A DNA stretch of 64,000 bases, from positions 162,774 to 226,773 of IMG/VR virus record IMGVR_UViG_3300009011_000002; one strand, 5' to 3'. How positions within the stretch are numbered: position 1 is the first letter of the stretch; each line of letters starts with the position of its first letter. This DNA is from a virus. The notes beneath the pieces are model-generated. The model saw nothing but the letters and a program-made list of their open reading frames with translations. It ran no database searches and was not told the origin of the DNA. Both the position numbers and the translations under genes were made by a program. Of the stretch, positions 33,480 to 42,206 are shown in pieces.

Positions 33480-33705
33480 GCTGGCCAACTTCTTGGAGAA
33501 CAACGACTGCGAAAAGGTCGAGAACAAGAAGTACTGTTATCAGCTTACCCGCTACAGGCTTATCCAGGTAACGCAGATGTTGGATGAGGCGTCTGCGGAA
33601 AATTGGGCTGCGAAGCTCACGATCCGACAACTACAGGATAACGTCAGTGTCATCATTGACGGGTTGGGTCAACGTGAGAAAGAAGTAACCGCACCCAAGC
33701 AGTGA
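33250..33705 (+). CDS. Putative outer-membrane lipoprotein spanin (o-spanin), 151 aa
   Basis: The ATG at 33250 (MPRLHIPLLLF) opens a hydrophobic signal that ends in the lipobox LVSGC near residue 20. Residues after the acylated cysteine are charged and helical, with a coiled-coil stretch (KALEVEITSYKNQLQLTKKR) and two more cysteines in a NNDCEKVENKKYCYQ loop. The first about 230 bases overlap the i-spanin gene in another frame. It is longer than Rz1-type spanins. The ribosome site is weak, so coupled translation is likely. Confidence 0.68.
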   Translation: MPRLHIPLLLFLVCILVSGCSHQTTISEASTYLQAKALEVEITSYKNQLQLTKKRLVEVIPEFQEVTPLPPTARVGELANFLENNDCEKVENKKYCYQLTRYRLIQVTQMLDEASAENWAAKLTIRQLQDNVSVIIDGLGQREKEVTAPKQ

Positions 33706-33733
33706 GCAATAATCGGGACGAAGCAGACATAAC

Positions 33734-33766
33734 CCCCCTACGAGCCCAGGACAGGCTCGTAGGGGG
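33734..33766. terminator. Bidirectional terminator between spanin and holin-like genes
   Basis: CCCCCTACGAGCC pairs perfectly with GGCTCGTAGGGGG (13 bp, 7-nt loop) between the convergent stops at 33705 and 33793. Plus-strand downstream sequence ATGTTTACG is weakly U-rich. Confidence 0.82.
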
Positions 33767-33792
33767 ATGTTTACGTATGGCCGCTACCTGAC

Positions 33793-34167
33793 TTACTCGA
33801 CCTTGTCTTTCGGCGCAATAGCGCTTGCTACGCGTCTCCTGACACTGTCACCGATCCCTTCCGTCTGGAGGATGGTAGAGATGGTTTTGCTGGAGCCCAT
33901 GAAAGTCCATACCACAACAATCGGACCCACGTTGGCAATCAGCATGATCCACATGTCAGGCCAGCCACCACCACCCTTGATCGAGACGTGGGTGCTGTAG
34001 GCGTTCATGGCTGCAATGAGGCAAGTGGTGATAGCTGCCAAGAACCCACCGATGTTGCGCAGGATGATGGTCCACTTACCGTAGATCTCACGTTCGATCC
34101 CTCCCGACTGTGCAAGCGCGGGTACTTCTTCTGGGGGAGGATCACCCCCTAGTCCTTCAGTTGCCAT
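33793..34167 (-). CDS. Two-TM membrane protein, 124 aa (possible holin)
   Basis: The start at 34167 (MATEGLGGDPPP) has GGAG six bases upstream and overlaps the RuvC-like gene by 11 bp. Two hydrophobic segments (about 38-58, NIGGFLAAITTCLIAAM; about 72-92, MLIANVGPIVVVWTFM) are joined by a short GGGG loop. A polar N-terminus and basic C-terminal tail flank them, as in class II holins. It lies next to the spanin pair but on the other strand. No endolysin gene is seen nearby, so another membrane role cannot be excluded. Confidence 0.58.
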   Translation of the reverse strand: MATEGLGGDPPPEEVPALAQSGGIEREIYGKWTIILRNIGGFLAAITTCLIAAMNAYSTHVSIKGGGGWPDMWIMLIANVGPIVVVWTFMGSSKTISTILQTEGIGDSVRRRVASAIAPKDKVE

Positions 34168-34750
34168 CGAAGACTCCATAATGTTTGGCCAAGCATTCTG
34201 CTCGGTACAGGCACACCGCGCCAGCATCGACAGTGTGTTCGTCACAGTCGTCGAGGATAAACCCGTTGGCATTGAGGTGTGGGTACTTCAGCAGACCGAT
34301 CTTGACATCTTCCTTTTGGCTGCCCTTGAAGTTCGCCCCCACAATGGCTTTCGCCGGGTTGGGTAAAACAAAGGACAGGTGGATGTTGTTTTCAACAAAC
34401 GCTTCCCGTACCTGGCTCATGAACATCACCAGTTGCTTGAACGTCAGCGCACTGGCCCCGAGGTAGTTGTCTTCACAAATACCAGCGTCGGGTTTCAGTT
34501 GTTCAACGAGCAGGGAAAGCGAACGCTTGAGACCATACCCGCGAGCCATTACGCCAGTCTCGTTGGTATCGTCGAATTGCACAGGAACGTCGTAGGTGAC
34601 CTTATCCCCATAAATGGTGTTGGCGTACACCAGCTCGAAAGGAGCCTTCTCGTGGAGACACACGTCTACGACGAACACCCCCATGTTGGTAGTCGAAGGG
34701 TCAATACCCATGACCCTCGCTACTTGGGGGACTTTTACGTCCTCAGGCAT
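34157..34750 (-). CDS. RuvC-like Holliday junction nuclease
   Basis: 197-aa RNase H-fold protein of the RuvC type. It has the first strand motif VMGIDPSTTNMG with D17, a second acid E93 in GICEDNYLG, and a C-terminal DCDEHTVDAGAV with D170/D175 and H172. These fit the acidic catalytic set that cuts four-way DNA junctions; phages use such enzymes to resolve branched DNA before packaging. The gene lies between virion-type genes and the holin-like gene. It overlaps the preceding gene by 16 bp. Symbol left blank because orthology to ruvC is not shown. Confidence 0.75.
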   Translation of the reverse strand: MPEDVKVPQVARVMGIDPSTTNMGVFVVDVCLHEKAPFELVYANTIYGDKVTYDVPVQFDDTNETGVMARGYGLKRSLSLLVEQLKPDAGICEDNYLGASALTFKQLVMFMSQVREAFVENNIHLSFVLPNPAKAIVGANFKGSQKEDVKIGLLKYPHLNANGFILDDCDEHTVDAGAVCLYRAECLAKHYGVFDGN

Positions 34751-35376
34751 AGATACCCTTTCTTCGAGCCGTGGTTGATCTGAATAATCGCAACCATTGG
34801 GGAGTAGTCCATCAAGAACCCATCAGGGGCTTCCATGGACCAACCTTTGAACACCAGGGTGAAACCACCAGCGCACAGATCCCCGAGTGTACCGGAAACC
34901 CATTTGCCCATGACTTGTTGACTGTTCAATAGGGTCGCCAGTTTGAAAGCAACCGAATTGTCAGTACCCTCGACAGGGTAGGTCTCACCGTTCCCCAAGG
35001 CATCCAAGAATGTCAGTTCTTCCTCGGAGTGGAGTTGGACAGGATCCGTCAGCCACTCGTTGTACTGCGACGGTTGGAAGATGGGGTTGGTGAGGTTCCA
35101 GACGGTGTCTTCTTCGCCTTGCTCCTCTTCTTCAGGGGCTTTACCCACTGTAGTCGATTTGTTAACGAAGGTGACGATCACCTCATTGGTGTCCGGGTCC
35201 AGCAACTCGAGGGTCAGCTGCCCTTCACCGTTGAGGAACGTCTGGGTCTCTTGAAACGCACTCGCCTCCAGCTCAGACTGGTAGAAAGTGTTGGCCAGCA
35301 CAATTGCTTCACTGGCCAGAGTCCCTTCCTTCAACGGCAGGTGGGGTGTCCCTTTCAACAGTGCAGGGATTTCCAT
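34735..35376 (-). CDS. Hypothetical protein, 213 aa, probable virion part
   Basis: GGAGG lies just before the ATG. The protein is beta-rich, with an acidic linker near residues 80-92 (APEEEEQGEEDTVW) dividing two halves. No transmembrane segment or motif. It sits directly downstream of the 310-aa gene and upstream of RuvC-like in one operon. A structural role is inferred from location only. Confidence 0.7.
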   Translation of the reverse strand: MEIPALLKGTPHLPLKEGTLASEAIVLANTFYQSELEASAFQETQTFLNGEGQLTLELLDPDTNEVIVTFVNKSTTVGKAPEEEEQGEEDTVWNLTNPIFQPSQYNEWLTDPVQLHSEEELTFLDALGNGETYPVEGTDNSVAFKLATLLNSQQVMGKWVSGTLGDLCAGGFTLVFKGWSMEAPDGFLMDYSPMVAIIQINHGSKKGYLCLRT

Positions 35377-35385
35377 ACCGCCTCC

Positions 35386-36318
35386 TTACGAAGCAATCGC
35401 AGTCGAACCTGCGTGCAGGAGCATCGCTTCGGATGCACCGTGGTCGAACCCAAGCTTCACGCCGACGTTGTTCAGCATGGAGCGGGCGTCGCGTTCAGTG
35501 ATGTAGTGAGCCACCACCGCCGACAGGACTTCGGTGTAACGCACGACCTGGCCTTGGCCCACTGCACCGTCGGTCTGGGTATCGATACCCCAGATGAGAG
35601 CAGTTTCCGATATTGCGGCCAGGCTCGCATCACCGTACAGGATACGGCAAGCGTCAGCGCATTCCAGCAGGTCAGCAGTGGTCAGCGAGCAGTCGAGGAT
35701 CGCCGAGCTGTTGATGTAGACGTTGCTGACCGGTACCGAACCTTCGCTGGTGAAGTCCAACGGTTGCGGGTTCATCAGGTCGTCCTTCACGGGCACGTAC
35801 TTGACCGGGGTCTCGTTGCCTGCGCTGTCGCGAGTGATTTTGTTCACCGACGGCGCGTAGTTCAGGAAGCTGATGAGCTTGATGTAGTAGAACGCGTAGG
35901 CCACGCCGCCGACGTCCTTGACCACACGCATGCGGTACTTCGCACGGTTGACGTTGTCGAGGTCGTTGGCAATCGGGCGGCAGATGAACGGGATCGGCGA
36001 GAACAGGTTGCCGTCGATCGGTTGGTGCTGGTTGACCTTCAGCTTGGTACCACCCAGTACGTTGGTGCCGTTGGCGTCGAAACCGCGGATACCGATGGAG
36101 AAGTACTTGAGGGTGTAGTCACCGCCATTGCGCAGACCGATGGACTGGGCTGCCAGGATGTTGTACGCCTCGTTGAGGGTGGTGTACTGTGGCAGGGTGA
36201 ACTGCTGACGGGTGGCCAGGCATTTGGCGATCAGGTTGCCGTAAGGGGTGTTGGTAACCGCCTGCGTGGGAACCTCGGAACGGTTCGAATCGTTTTGTTC
36301 AGCGTTGGTGAGAGCCAT
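35386..36318 (-). CDS. Probable virion structural protein, 310 aa
   Basis: AGGGA lies nine bases before the ATG. The protein is soluble, with a polar N-terminal arm (NAEQNDSNRSEVPTQ), a beta-rich middle (LKYFSIGIRGFDANGTN) and a helical C-terminus. Composition and GC-rich, regular codon use resemble the major capsid gene and unlike the small genes, which suggests abundant product. A tail tube or sheath-associated subunit is one guess, but no family is recognised. Confidence 0.7.
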   Translation of the reverse strand: MALTNAEQNDSNRSEVPTQAVTNTPYGNLIAKCLATRQQFTLPQYTTLNEAYNILAAQSIGLRNGGDYTLKYFSIGIRGFDANGTNVLGGTKLKVNQHQPIDGNLFSPIPFICRPIANDLDNVNRAKYRMRVVKDVGGVAYAFYYIKLISFLNYAPSVNKITRDSAGNETPVKYVPVKDDLMNPQPLDFTSEGSVPVSNVYINSSAILDCSLTTADLLECADACRILYGDASLAAISETALIWGIDTQTDGAVGQGQVVRYTEVLSAVVAHYITERDARSMLNNVGVKLGFDHGASEAMLLHAGSTAIAS

Positions 36319-36331
36319 GGTCTAGGAATCC

Positions 36332-36754
36332 CTATAGACGGTTGAGCTGGAAGCTGTTAGCGAAGCGCATAGAATCCGGTGAGATAATGACCGTCAAGGT
36401 CTTCTCTTCCCGCACCAACGCACTGATGTCAGTATCAATGAGGTGGTGACCAGTAATCCGGTGGACCCAGTCTGCGATCATGGATTTGTTGTGCTGTGCG
36501 TCGAAGTCGTTGCGGTACGTAGCCGGGATGTCCAAGCTACGCAGGTTGCTCAACCCCGACAAATTAACTTTAGGGTGGATGTAGTAGTCATTATCCCCGT
36601 TGGGGTGTTCGACCAGGAAACAGTGCTCGTCGGTAGCGCGGCTGTAAGAAGCCCAGGTGATACTGATCGAACTCTCATCAGTAATCATCCGGTCTTCACA
36701 GAAGCGTTTACGAACCAAATTGATTTCCCGGTAGTCTGTAAAACGACGACCCAT
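36332..36754 (-). CDS. Hypothetical protein, 140 aa, probable virion part
   Basis: It starts at an ATG sharing one base with the upstream stop (TAATG). The C-terminal ISPDSMRFANSFQLNRL resembles MVPDSYWSVQLKRINP at the end of the 126-aa protein at 44328-44708, a possible shared fold. A basic N-terminus (RRFTDYREINLVRKRF) is followed by strands. It lies between two large likely structural genes. Confidence 0.68.
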   Translation of the reverse strand: MGRRFTDYREINLVRKRFCEDRMITDESSISITWASYSRATDEHCFLVEHPNGDNDYYIHPKVNLSGLSNLRSLDIPATYRNDFDAQHNKSMIADWVHRITGHHLIDTDISALVREEKTLTVIISPDSMRFANSFQLNRL

Positions 36755-38865
36755 TACGGCAACTCCTCATCTTCGACAACACGGATGTACGTGCTGTCAG
36801 GGAACTTGATCGAGGTAGGTTTGAGGCCTTTCTCGATGTCGTAGAACCTCAGTCGGTCTGGAACCACCACCTTGATGATCGCTTCCGAACCCACTTCAAG
36901 CTGTGGACGGTCTGGGCTCACCACCGGGATGTTGGCTTCGAGGATACCGATCAGGTCGTTGTTCGTAGGTACATGCAACTGTACATACTTGAACTCACCT
37001 TCGAGGTCATTACCCTTGCCAATCCAACGTGGATCCCCCACCGAGATTTCATTCGGCACTTCCGTAACGTCAGTACCGTCGTCCATCTCTTTGATGGTGT
37101 GAATGGTGTAGGAGCTCAGGCCCATCATGATGTCGATGAGGTCCGACTGTTTGATCCGCATTGACGGTTGGGTGTTGGTGTCCCACCCAGTCACACGTTT
37201 GAAGATCTCCCAGGCAAAGCCTCGTTTCTCTTCAGAGGTGTATTCGGAGAAGTCGAACTTGTAATCGAGCAGAAGCGTCCTGTAGTCCGTGTAGTTGCCG
37301 AGTTTGACAATCCCCGAGGCATACATCAGCTTCGTGGTTTGCTTCACCCTAGCGCGCTTGTTGAGGTCGTAGAACTGACTGTAGAGTTTCTTGTGGCTCC
37401 ACATCCAGTCATAGACTTGGAACGCGTACTGGATCAGGTAGTCAGGTGCAACAAACACCGCCACTGGATCCCACAGCGCTCGGATATCTGCTGCCAGCTT
37501 TGGATCGATGAACGCAGGCCCGCCCATGTTGCGCAGTTGCGCGATGGTAGGCGGTTTGATCTTCGAGACGTTCTGGTAGTAGACCTTGTCGATCTTGGTG
37601 GGTTCAATACCCCGAGACGACAAGATCAGGTACTTCCAAATGTGGTACAGGTCGGTAACCGGGATACGGTGTTGTTTACCGCTCTTCGGATCGACCACCA
37701 CCGAACGGCCTTTGAACTGACCGTTACCCGCCAAGTAGATCCACTCGTTGTACGCCACCGACATTAAGGTATCTGCGTGCCGGTTGGTGTAGTCCATCAT
37801 CGAGGACTCTAATGCCTTGGTAGGGAGCTCAGAATGCAAACTGAACTTACCCTTCATCAGGGCATCTTCCAAGTAAATCGACGTGTTGGGGTAGTTCTCT
37901 TTGGCTTGGGTCTGCTGCTTGTTGATCATCACCTCGGTTTCGATGAACTCCGGGGTACGGCCGTAGTCTTCGATGAGGTTCAGGTTCATCCGACGGTACA
38001 ACGGGTTGGGGGTAAGGTCCTCCAAGATGGTCTCGGTGGATTCAACCATGTCGTACTTGGCAATCGGGATAGCACCTGGGGTCAGGATGTTTTCCACCAA
38101 CTTGTTGAAGCTGTACATCTGGCCCGGGTTGTTCTTCAGCCATGCAATGTTGCGGAACAGCCACATGATCTGTTCTTTGGTCATGCTTGCCTTGTACTGC
38201 GAAAAGTCACCGAACGAATCGATGTGACTCCACACGAAAAACTCGTGCGAATGACGTGTAAAAGCATCCTCTAGGCGAATGGCATGAACGACCTCGATTA
38301 CCATGGCGTACAACTTACGCATCATCAATGTCAACATGAGGTCATCGGTGGTGATGTAATCATTCTTGAACATCATGATTACGTTGGCATTGATATGCCG
38401 TTGCAGTTTCGAGATCAACTGATCCTCGTTCCACAACACTAAATTTGTATTCCACCGCAGGATTTTATAGTCTTCTGCCTCAATGGTCTCCTCGTAGGGG
38501 ATCGGCGACAGGATGCCGTTGATCAAGGCAGGCTGGTGTGGATAGGCCTCCATCAGGCGGGTGTACCAATGCCCCCCTTTAGAGTATTCCCGCAGGGTTG
38601 CGATGTGATCCTGGAGGACCTCTTTGGTGAAGTTGATTTCCTCACCTGTATCAATTGAGGTTACCACCATCATGTCATCGGTGGGGTGGTAGTCCCCGTT
38701 CAAATTCATGTAGTACCGCCAGGTACGTTTATCGGAACTGACCGGGTAGTTCGCAGCTATCAGCACGTCATTGTCTCGCTCGGCAACTGCACCGATCTTG
38801 ATGACCATGGTCCTGACCAAGCTGAATGTATCCCGGAAGTACCGGTCTATATCAACACTGTTCAT
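36754..38865 (-). CDS. Probable virion structural protein, 703 aa
   Basis: Long protein rich in helices and in Y, M and W, without membrane segments or enzymatic motifs. The C-terminal about 100 residues are beta-like (EGEFKYVQLHVPTNNDL, IIKVVVPDRLRFYDI). It is divergent from the portal gene with only 23 bp between starts, which places it in the head/tail gene set. It could be a baseplate or neck component; no family recognised. The ribosome site is weak (GAG). Confidence 0.72.
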   Translation of the reverse strand: MNSVDIDRYFRDTFSLVRTMVIKIGAVAERDNDVLIAANYPVSSDKRTWRYYMNLNGDYHPTDDMMVVTSIDTGEEINFTKEVLQDHIATLREYSKGGHWYTRLMEAYPHQPALINGILSPIPYEETIEAEDYKILRWNTNLVLWNEDQLISKLQRHINANVIMMFKNDYITTDDLMLTLMMRKLYAMVIEVVHAIRLEDAFTRHSHEFFVWSHIDSFGDFSQYKASMTKEQIMWLFRNIAWLKNNPGQMYSFNKLVENILTPGAIPIAKYDMVESTETILEDLTPNPLYRRMNLNLIEDYGRTPEFIETEVMINKQQTQAKENYPNTSIYLEDALMKGKFSLHSELPTKALESSMMDYTNRHADTLMSVAYNEWIYLAGNGQFKGRSVVVDPKSGKQHRIPVTDLYHIWKYLILSSRGIEPTKIDKVYYQNVSKIKPPTIAQLRNMGGPAFIDPKLAADIRALWDPVAVFVAPDYLIQYAFQVYDWMWSHKKLYSQFYDLNKRARVKQTTKLMYASGIVKLGNYTDYRTLLLDYKFDFSEYTSEEKRGFAWEIFKRVTGWDTNTQPSMRIKQSDLIDIMMGLSSYTIHTIKEMDDGTDVTEVPNEISVGDPRWIGKGNDLEGEFKYVQLHVPTNNDLIGILEANIPVVSPDRPQLEVGSEAIIKVVVPDRLRFYDIEKGLKPTSIKFPDSTYIRVVEDEELP

Positions 38866-38888
38866 AAAGTTTAACTCGTGAGGTTAGT

Positions 38889-41800
38889 ATGGGTTACAGC
38901 GATAACACACGCAGTAAGACACAGGGCAATACCCATGTCGACTACACCAAGATTCGCCAGGCACTGAATGAAGTCTCGCCGGCTGTTTCGGCCACGCTGC
39001 GTAACGCGGTCCCACGGAACGGTTCTACGCCTGAACGTGATGAGATCAAAGGTAAGGACACCATCAACCCTTACAAGCTCGCGTCGCTGAGCAACATCAT
39101 CAGCAACAACATTAACGCCGTCGCTGACCTGCGTGCGATCACGCCGTATATCGACAAAGCCGAGCTGATCTGGAACACCATCCTGCTTTACCCTAACGGT
39201 AAGCAGGACAGGATTCTTACCCGAGACACTTTCCCGACGCGCTATAAAAGCACAGCGCTGCATGCGCTGCTGTTGAAAAAGTGGGACAATTACTATACCA
39301 ACGACTATAAGATCGAGTCGGAATTGGGGCCTTGGATCAACGATATCCTGTGGAATACGGGCAGTGTGACCCTGTTCAACTTGAGCCGTCCAGGGCTGGA
39401 TTACCTGATCAACGGCAGCGAGATCGACCCGAACGATCCGAATGCACGTGCCGGTCAGGAAGCCTTCAAGAACGAAGCGCGAGTGAAGTTGGCCGCCGAG
39501 TTCGAATCAGTTAACGGCAAACACATCGTCCGCAACAAAGGCATGTTTGTGCGCGACCCTAACTTCAAGGCCACCAACGACCAGAAGCAATACGTCTCTG
39601 GTTTGGAAGCCTTGCTGAATGGACGTCCTAATTACGTCGGGACTGAGTTCAACCTGTTCAACGGGTTGACCGAAGAGGTTGACGGTAAGGCAGAGAAACT
39701 CTCTGACTTCATGAACGTCACCCTCACCGACAACCCGGCGATCCTGTACCTCCAGCGCTTCAACGAAACCACTCGCCAGCAGGATGTCCTGTCGGTCATG
39801 GGGATGGAGTCTTTCGATAACCTCATTGTCTCGGCTTTCAAAGCGGATGAGGCAAAGAAAAAGAAAGACGACAAAGCACTGGAACGTGACCAAAAGAAAA
39901 ACGCCAAGGCGAAGCCTGAAGGTCCTGAGGCGACTACTCAGAACCTCACGGAAGACCAGCTGGAAACCCTCGGTCACACGATCTTCCGTGGACGTAACAT
40001 TCGTCACCAGTCGATGCAACATGTCAAAACCCAGGACAGCCTGTCGGTACAACCGTATGGCCGTGGTCTGGTGTGGCACGTACCGAGTGAGGCGGTGATC
40101 CCGATTCACTACAACGGCCGTACCCGTCAGAAGATCGACTACATCTTCCTGCTGGACGATGAAGGTAACTTCCTGAAGACGTCGGGGGACGATTCGTTCT
40201 ACCAGTCGACCACCAAGAACCAAAGCGTTCAAAACCGTCCCAAGGCAGGTAGCGACAACCACCTGATCAGTTCCTTGCGTATGGTGCAGGAGGGCAAGCC
40301 CTGTGACTTCGACATGTCTGAATTCGCCGAGATGGCCAAGTCGGCAATCATCCGTCGTTACATGCAGTCGGTGATCAGCAACACCGGTGACAACATCAGT
40401 GTGACCATTGATGATGAAACCAACAAGATCTTCTTGGCACGTATGTTCCGTCGTCAGGGGATTCGTTGCTTGTACGTACCGGGTGAAGCGGTTACCTACA
40501 TGGCGTTGAAGTACAACCGCCTGGGTATGGGTCAGTCGCTGACTCAGATGGCCAAGATGCACATTGCCCGTCTGGCAGCCTTTGACTTCGCTGACGCGTT
40601 GGCAAACCTCCAGGCAGCCCAACCCCACAGCATGATGACGATCAACGTCGAGAAGCTAGATGGAGACCCGCACAACACCATTGCGTTGGCACGTGCTGCG
40701 TTCTTCGCGAACAACCCACGGTTGCACAACCTGTTGTCGACGGCTCAGTTGTCGGTTCCGCAGATCGCGGATGCTCTACGGGAATCCTCGTTGACTATTA
40801 AAGTCAATGCTTCCGAGAACCCGAACATGCCTACGCCAGAGATTGATCTGGCGCGCATGGACAAGGAGCATTTCAAACCGGTTGACGATACCAGTCGCCA
40901 GAAGGTGCTCAATGACATCTCTAACTACTTCCACCTACCGCGTAGTTGGTTGGACGTTTCGGATGACCAGAACGAATTCCAGATTGAAGCTTTGACCGAA
41001 CACCAGATGGTCCATAACCAAGGGGCTAACTGGCAGTCGGAATTGGCGGATCATGTCATTGACTTCGAGAAGAAACACGCTCGGGTTAACGGCATGTTCT
41101 TGAAGGACTTCGTTCAGGAGATCATTGACAACAAGAACCTGTGGAAACCTGACAGCAAGGAAGAGATTCCTGGGGATGAGAACCAACAGGTGAAGATCAT
41201 CCTGTCGGACTTCTTCTCTGGGCTGTTCTGCTACTTCCCAGAAGCCTCCAGCACCGAGAGCACCAACAAGCTCAAGGAAAGCCTGGACGCGGTACAAGCG
41301 CTGGTACAGGTGTGGGAAGAGTTGTCGGGCAGCACGGTGGTGATGGGTCAAATGGCCAAGGAGCTCGGTCTGGAAGACGAGAAGTACAGCCAGGACGAGA
41401 TCAAGGCCTCGATCAAGTCGGTGTTCATGACCGAAGCGTTCCGTCGTTTCAACCTGCCGATGCCTTTCGACGAAATCGTCAACGAAGGCAAAGGCGGTGG
41501 TATTGCGTCGTTGATCCACAACATCGTCCACCAACGCAACAACGTGGCGGAGTTCATGATCAAGTTCTTGGAAGAACGTTCTAAAGCGGACGAGAAGACC
41601 AAGAAGACGTACAAGAAGGTCTTGGAGAAACTCACCGCACCAGAAGAACCGGAACCGGGTCAACCAGGACTTGATGAATACGGTAACCCAATCGAACCTG
41701 CTGCTGAACCGCAGTTTGACGATGACGGTAATCCGATCGAGCCAGCGGCTGATAGCGGCGAAGTACCAGCCGTTCCAGGTGAAGAGGGTTCTGAAACTAC

Positions 41801-42152
41801 TGGTCTGGATGACAGTGGTTTGGGTGATGTGGAAGGTGCGCCACCAATGCCTGGTGACGAAAGCGGAGCAGCCAATGCGGAAGGTGGTGAAGCGGATGCA
41901 GGCGGTGACGCTGATGCAATCGCAGCAGCTGCAGCCGAGGCTCCACCGATGCCGGGTGAGGAGGGTAGTACCGAAGATGAACCAGCGGTAGAACCTGCTC
42001 CGGGTGAGGAACCTGATCCTCTGGAAGAACCGGAGGATGCCCCGGCAATGCCAGGGGAAGAGGAACCGGAAGAAGGCGGGGAAATTGAAGGGAGTGACGA
42101 TCCTGAAAGCCCCAACTACAACCCGTTCGGAAAGAACGGAAAAAAGAAATAA
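38889..42152 (+). CDS. Probable portal protein, 1087 aa
   Basis: The first about 750 residues resemble jumbo-phage portals. There is an N-terminal arm, then helical clip/stem-type regions, with the phrase YGRGLVWHVPSEAVIPIHYN near residue 385 and KIDYIFLLDDEGNF after it, a pattern seen in T4 gp20-type portals. The portal ring sits at one capsid vertex, passes DNA and binds the terminase and neck. A K-rich insert lies near residues 320-350. The last about 180 residues are an unusual acidic, Pro/Gly-rich tail with repeated phrases (APPMPG, DDDGNPIEPAA). Size is large for a portal. GAGG precedes the ATG; one-gene unit. Confidence 0.68.
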   Translation: MGYSDNTRSKTQGNTHVDYTKIRQALNEVSPAVSATLRNAVPRNGSTPERDEIKGKDTINPYKLASLSNIISNNINAVADLRAITPYIDKAELIWNTILLYPNGKQDRILTRDTFPTRYKSTALHALLLKKWDNYYTNDYKIESELGPWINDILWNTGSVTLFNLSRPGLDYLINGSEIDPNDPNARAGQEAFKNEARVKLAAEFESVNGKHIVRNKGMFVRDPNFKATNDQKQYVSGLEALLNGRPNYVGTEFNLFNGLTEEVDGKAEKLSDFMNVTLTDNPAILYLQRFNETTRQQDVLSVMGMESFDNLIVSAFKADEAKKKKDDKALERDQKKNAKAKPEGPEATTQNLTEDQLETLGHTIFRGRNIRHQSMQHVKTQDSLSVQPYGRGLVWHVPSEAVIPIHYNGRTRQKIDYIFLLDDEGNFLKTSGDDSFYQSTTKNQSVQNRPKAGSDNHLISSLRMVQEGKPCDFDMSEFAEMAKSAIIRRYMQSVISNTGDNISVTIDDETNKIFLARMFRRQGIRCLYVPGEAVTYMALKYNRLGMGQSLTQMAKMHIARLAAFDFADALANLQAAQPHSMMTINVEKLDGDPHNTIALARAAFFANNPRLHNLLSTAQLSVPQIADALRESSLTIKVNASENPNMPTPEIDLARMDKEHFKPVDDTSRQKVLNDISNYFHLPRSWLDVSDDQNEFQIEALTEHQMVHNQGANWQSELADHVIDFEKKHARVNGMFLKDFVQEIIDNKNLWKPDSKEEIPGDENQQVKIILSDFFSGLFCYFPEASSTESTNKLKESLDAVQALVQVWEELSGSTVVMGQMAKELGLEDEKYSQDEIKASIKSVFMTEAFRRFNLPMPFDEIVNEGKGGGIASLIHNIVHQRNNVAEFMIKFLEERSKADEKTKKTYKKVLEKLTAPEEPEPGQPGLDEYGNPIEPAAEPQFDDDGNPIEPAADSGEVPAVPGEEGSETTGLDDSGLGDVEGAPPMPGDESGAANAEGGEADAGGDADAIAAAAAEAPPMPGEEGSTEDEPAVEPAPGEEPDPLEEPEDAPAMPGEEEPEEGGEIEGSDDPESPNYNPFGKNGKKK
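41650..42100 (+). repeat. Degenerate acidic repeats in the portal C-terminus
   Basis: The encoded tail repeats YGNPIEPAAEP/DGNPIEPAADS and three copies of an A-P-x-M-P-G-E/D phrase, separated by E/D/G/A-rich spacers. The DNA is correspondingly repetitive (CCGGGTGAGGA-like units). No exact long tandem array is present. Confidence 0.7.
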
Positions 42153-42165
42153 ATAAGTAACCATA

Positions 42166-42195
42166 CCCTACCCACCCCGTAAGGGATGGGTAGGG
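42166..42195. terminator. Bidirectional terminator after the portal gene
   Basis: CCCTACCCA pairs with TGGGTAGGG; one mismatch and an inner CCC/GGG extend the stem, with a GTAA loop. It lies between the convergent stops at 42152 and 42207. Confidence 0.8.
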
Positions 42196-42206
42196 CTTAT
42201 GGCCGC

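Noticed and set aside
31653-33705. A complete lysis cassette including endolysin
   Set aside because: No protein with a lysozyme, transglycosylase or amidase motif is seen near the spanin and holin-like genes.
35029-36345. Plus-strand frame of about 438 codons across two minus-strand genes
   Set aside because: It spans the stop and start of two well-spaced genes with good ribosome sites, so it cannot be the coding strand.
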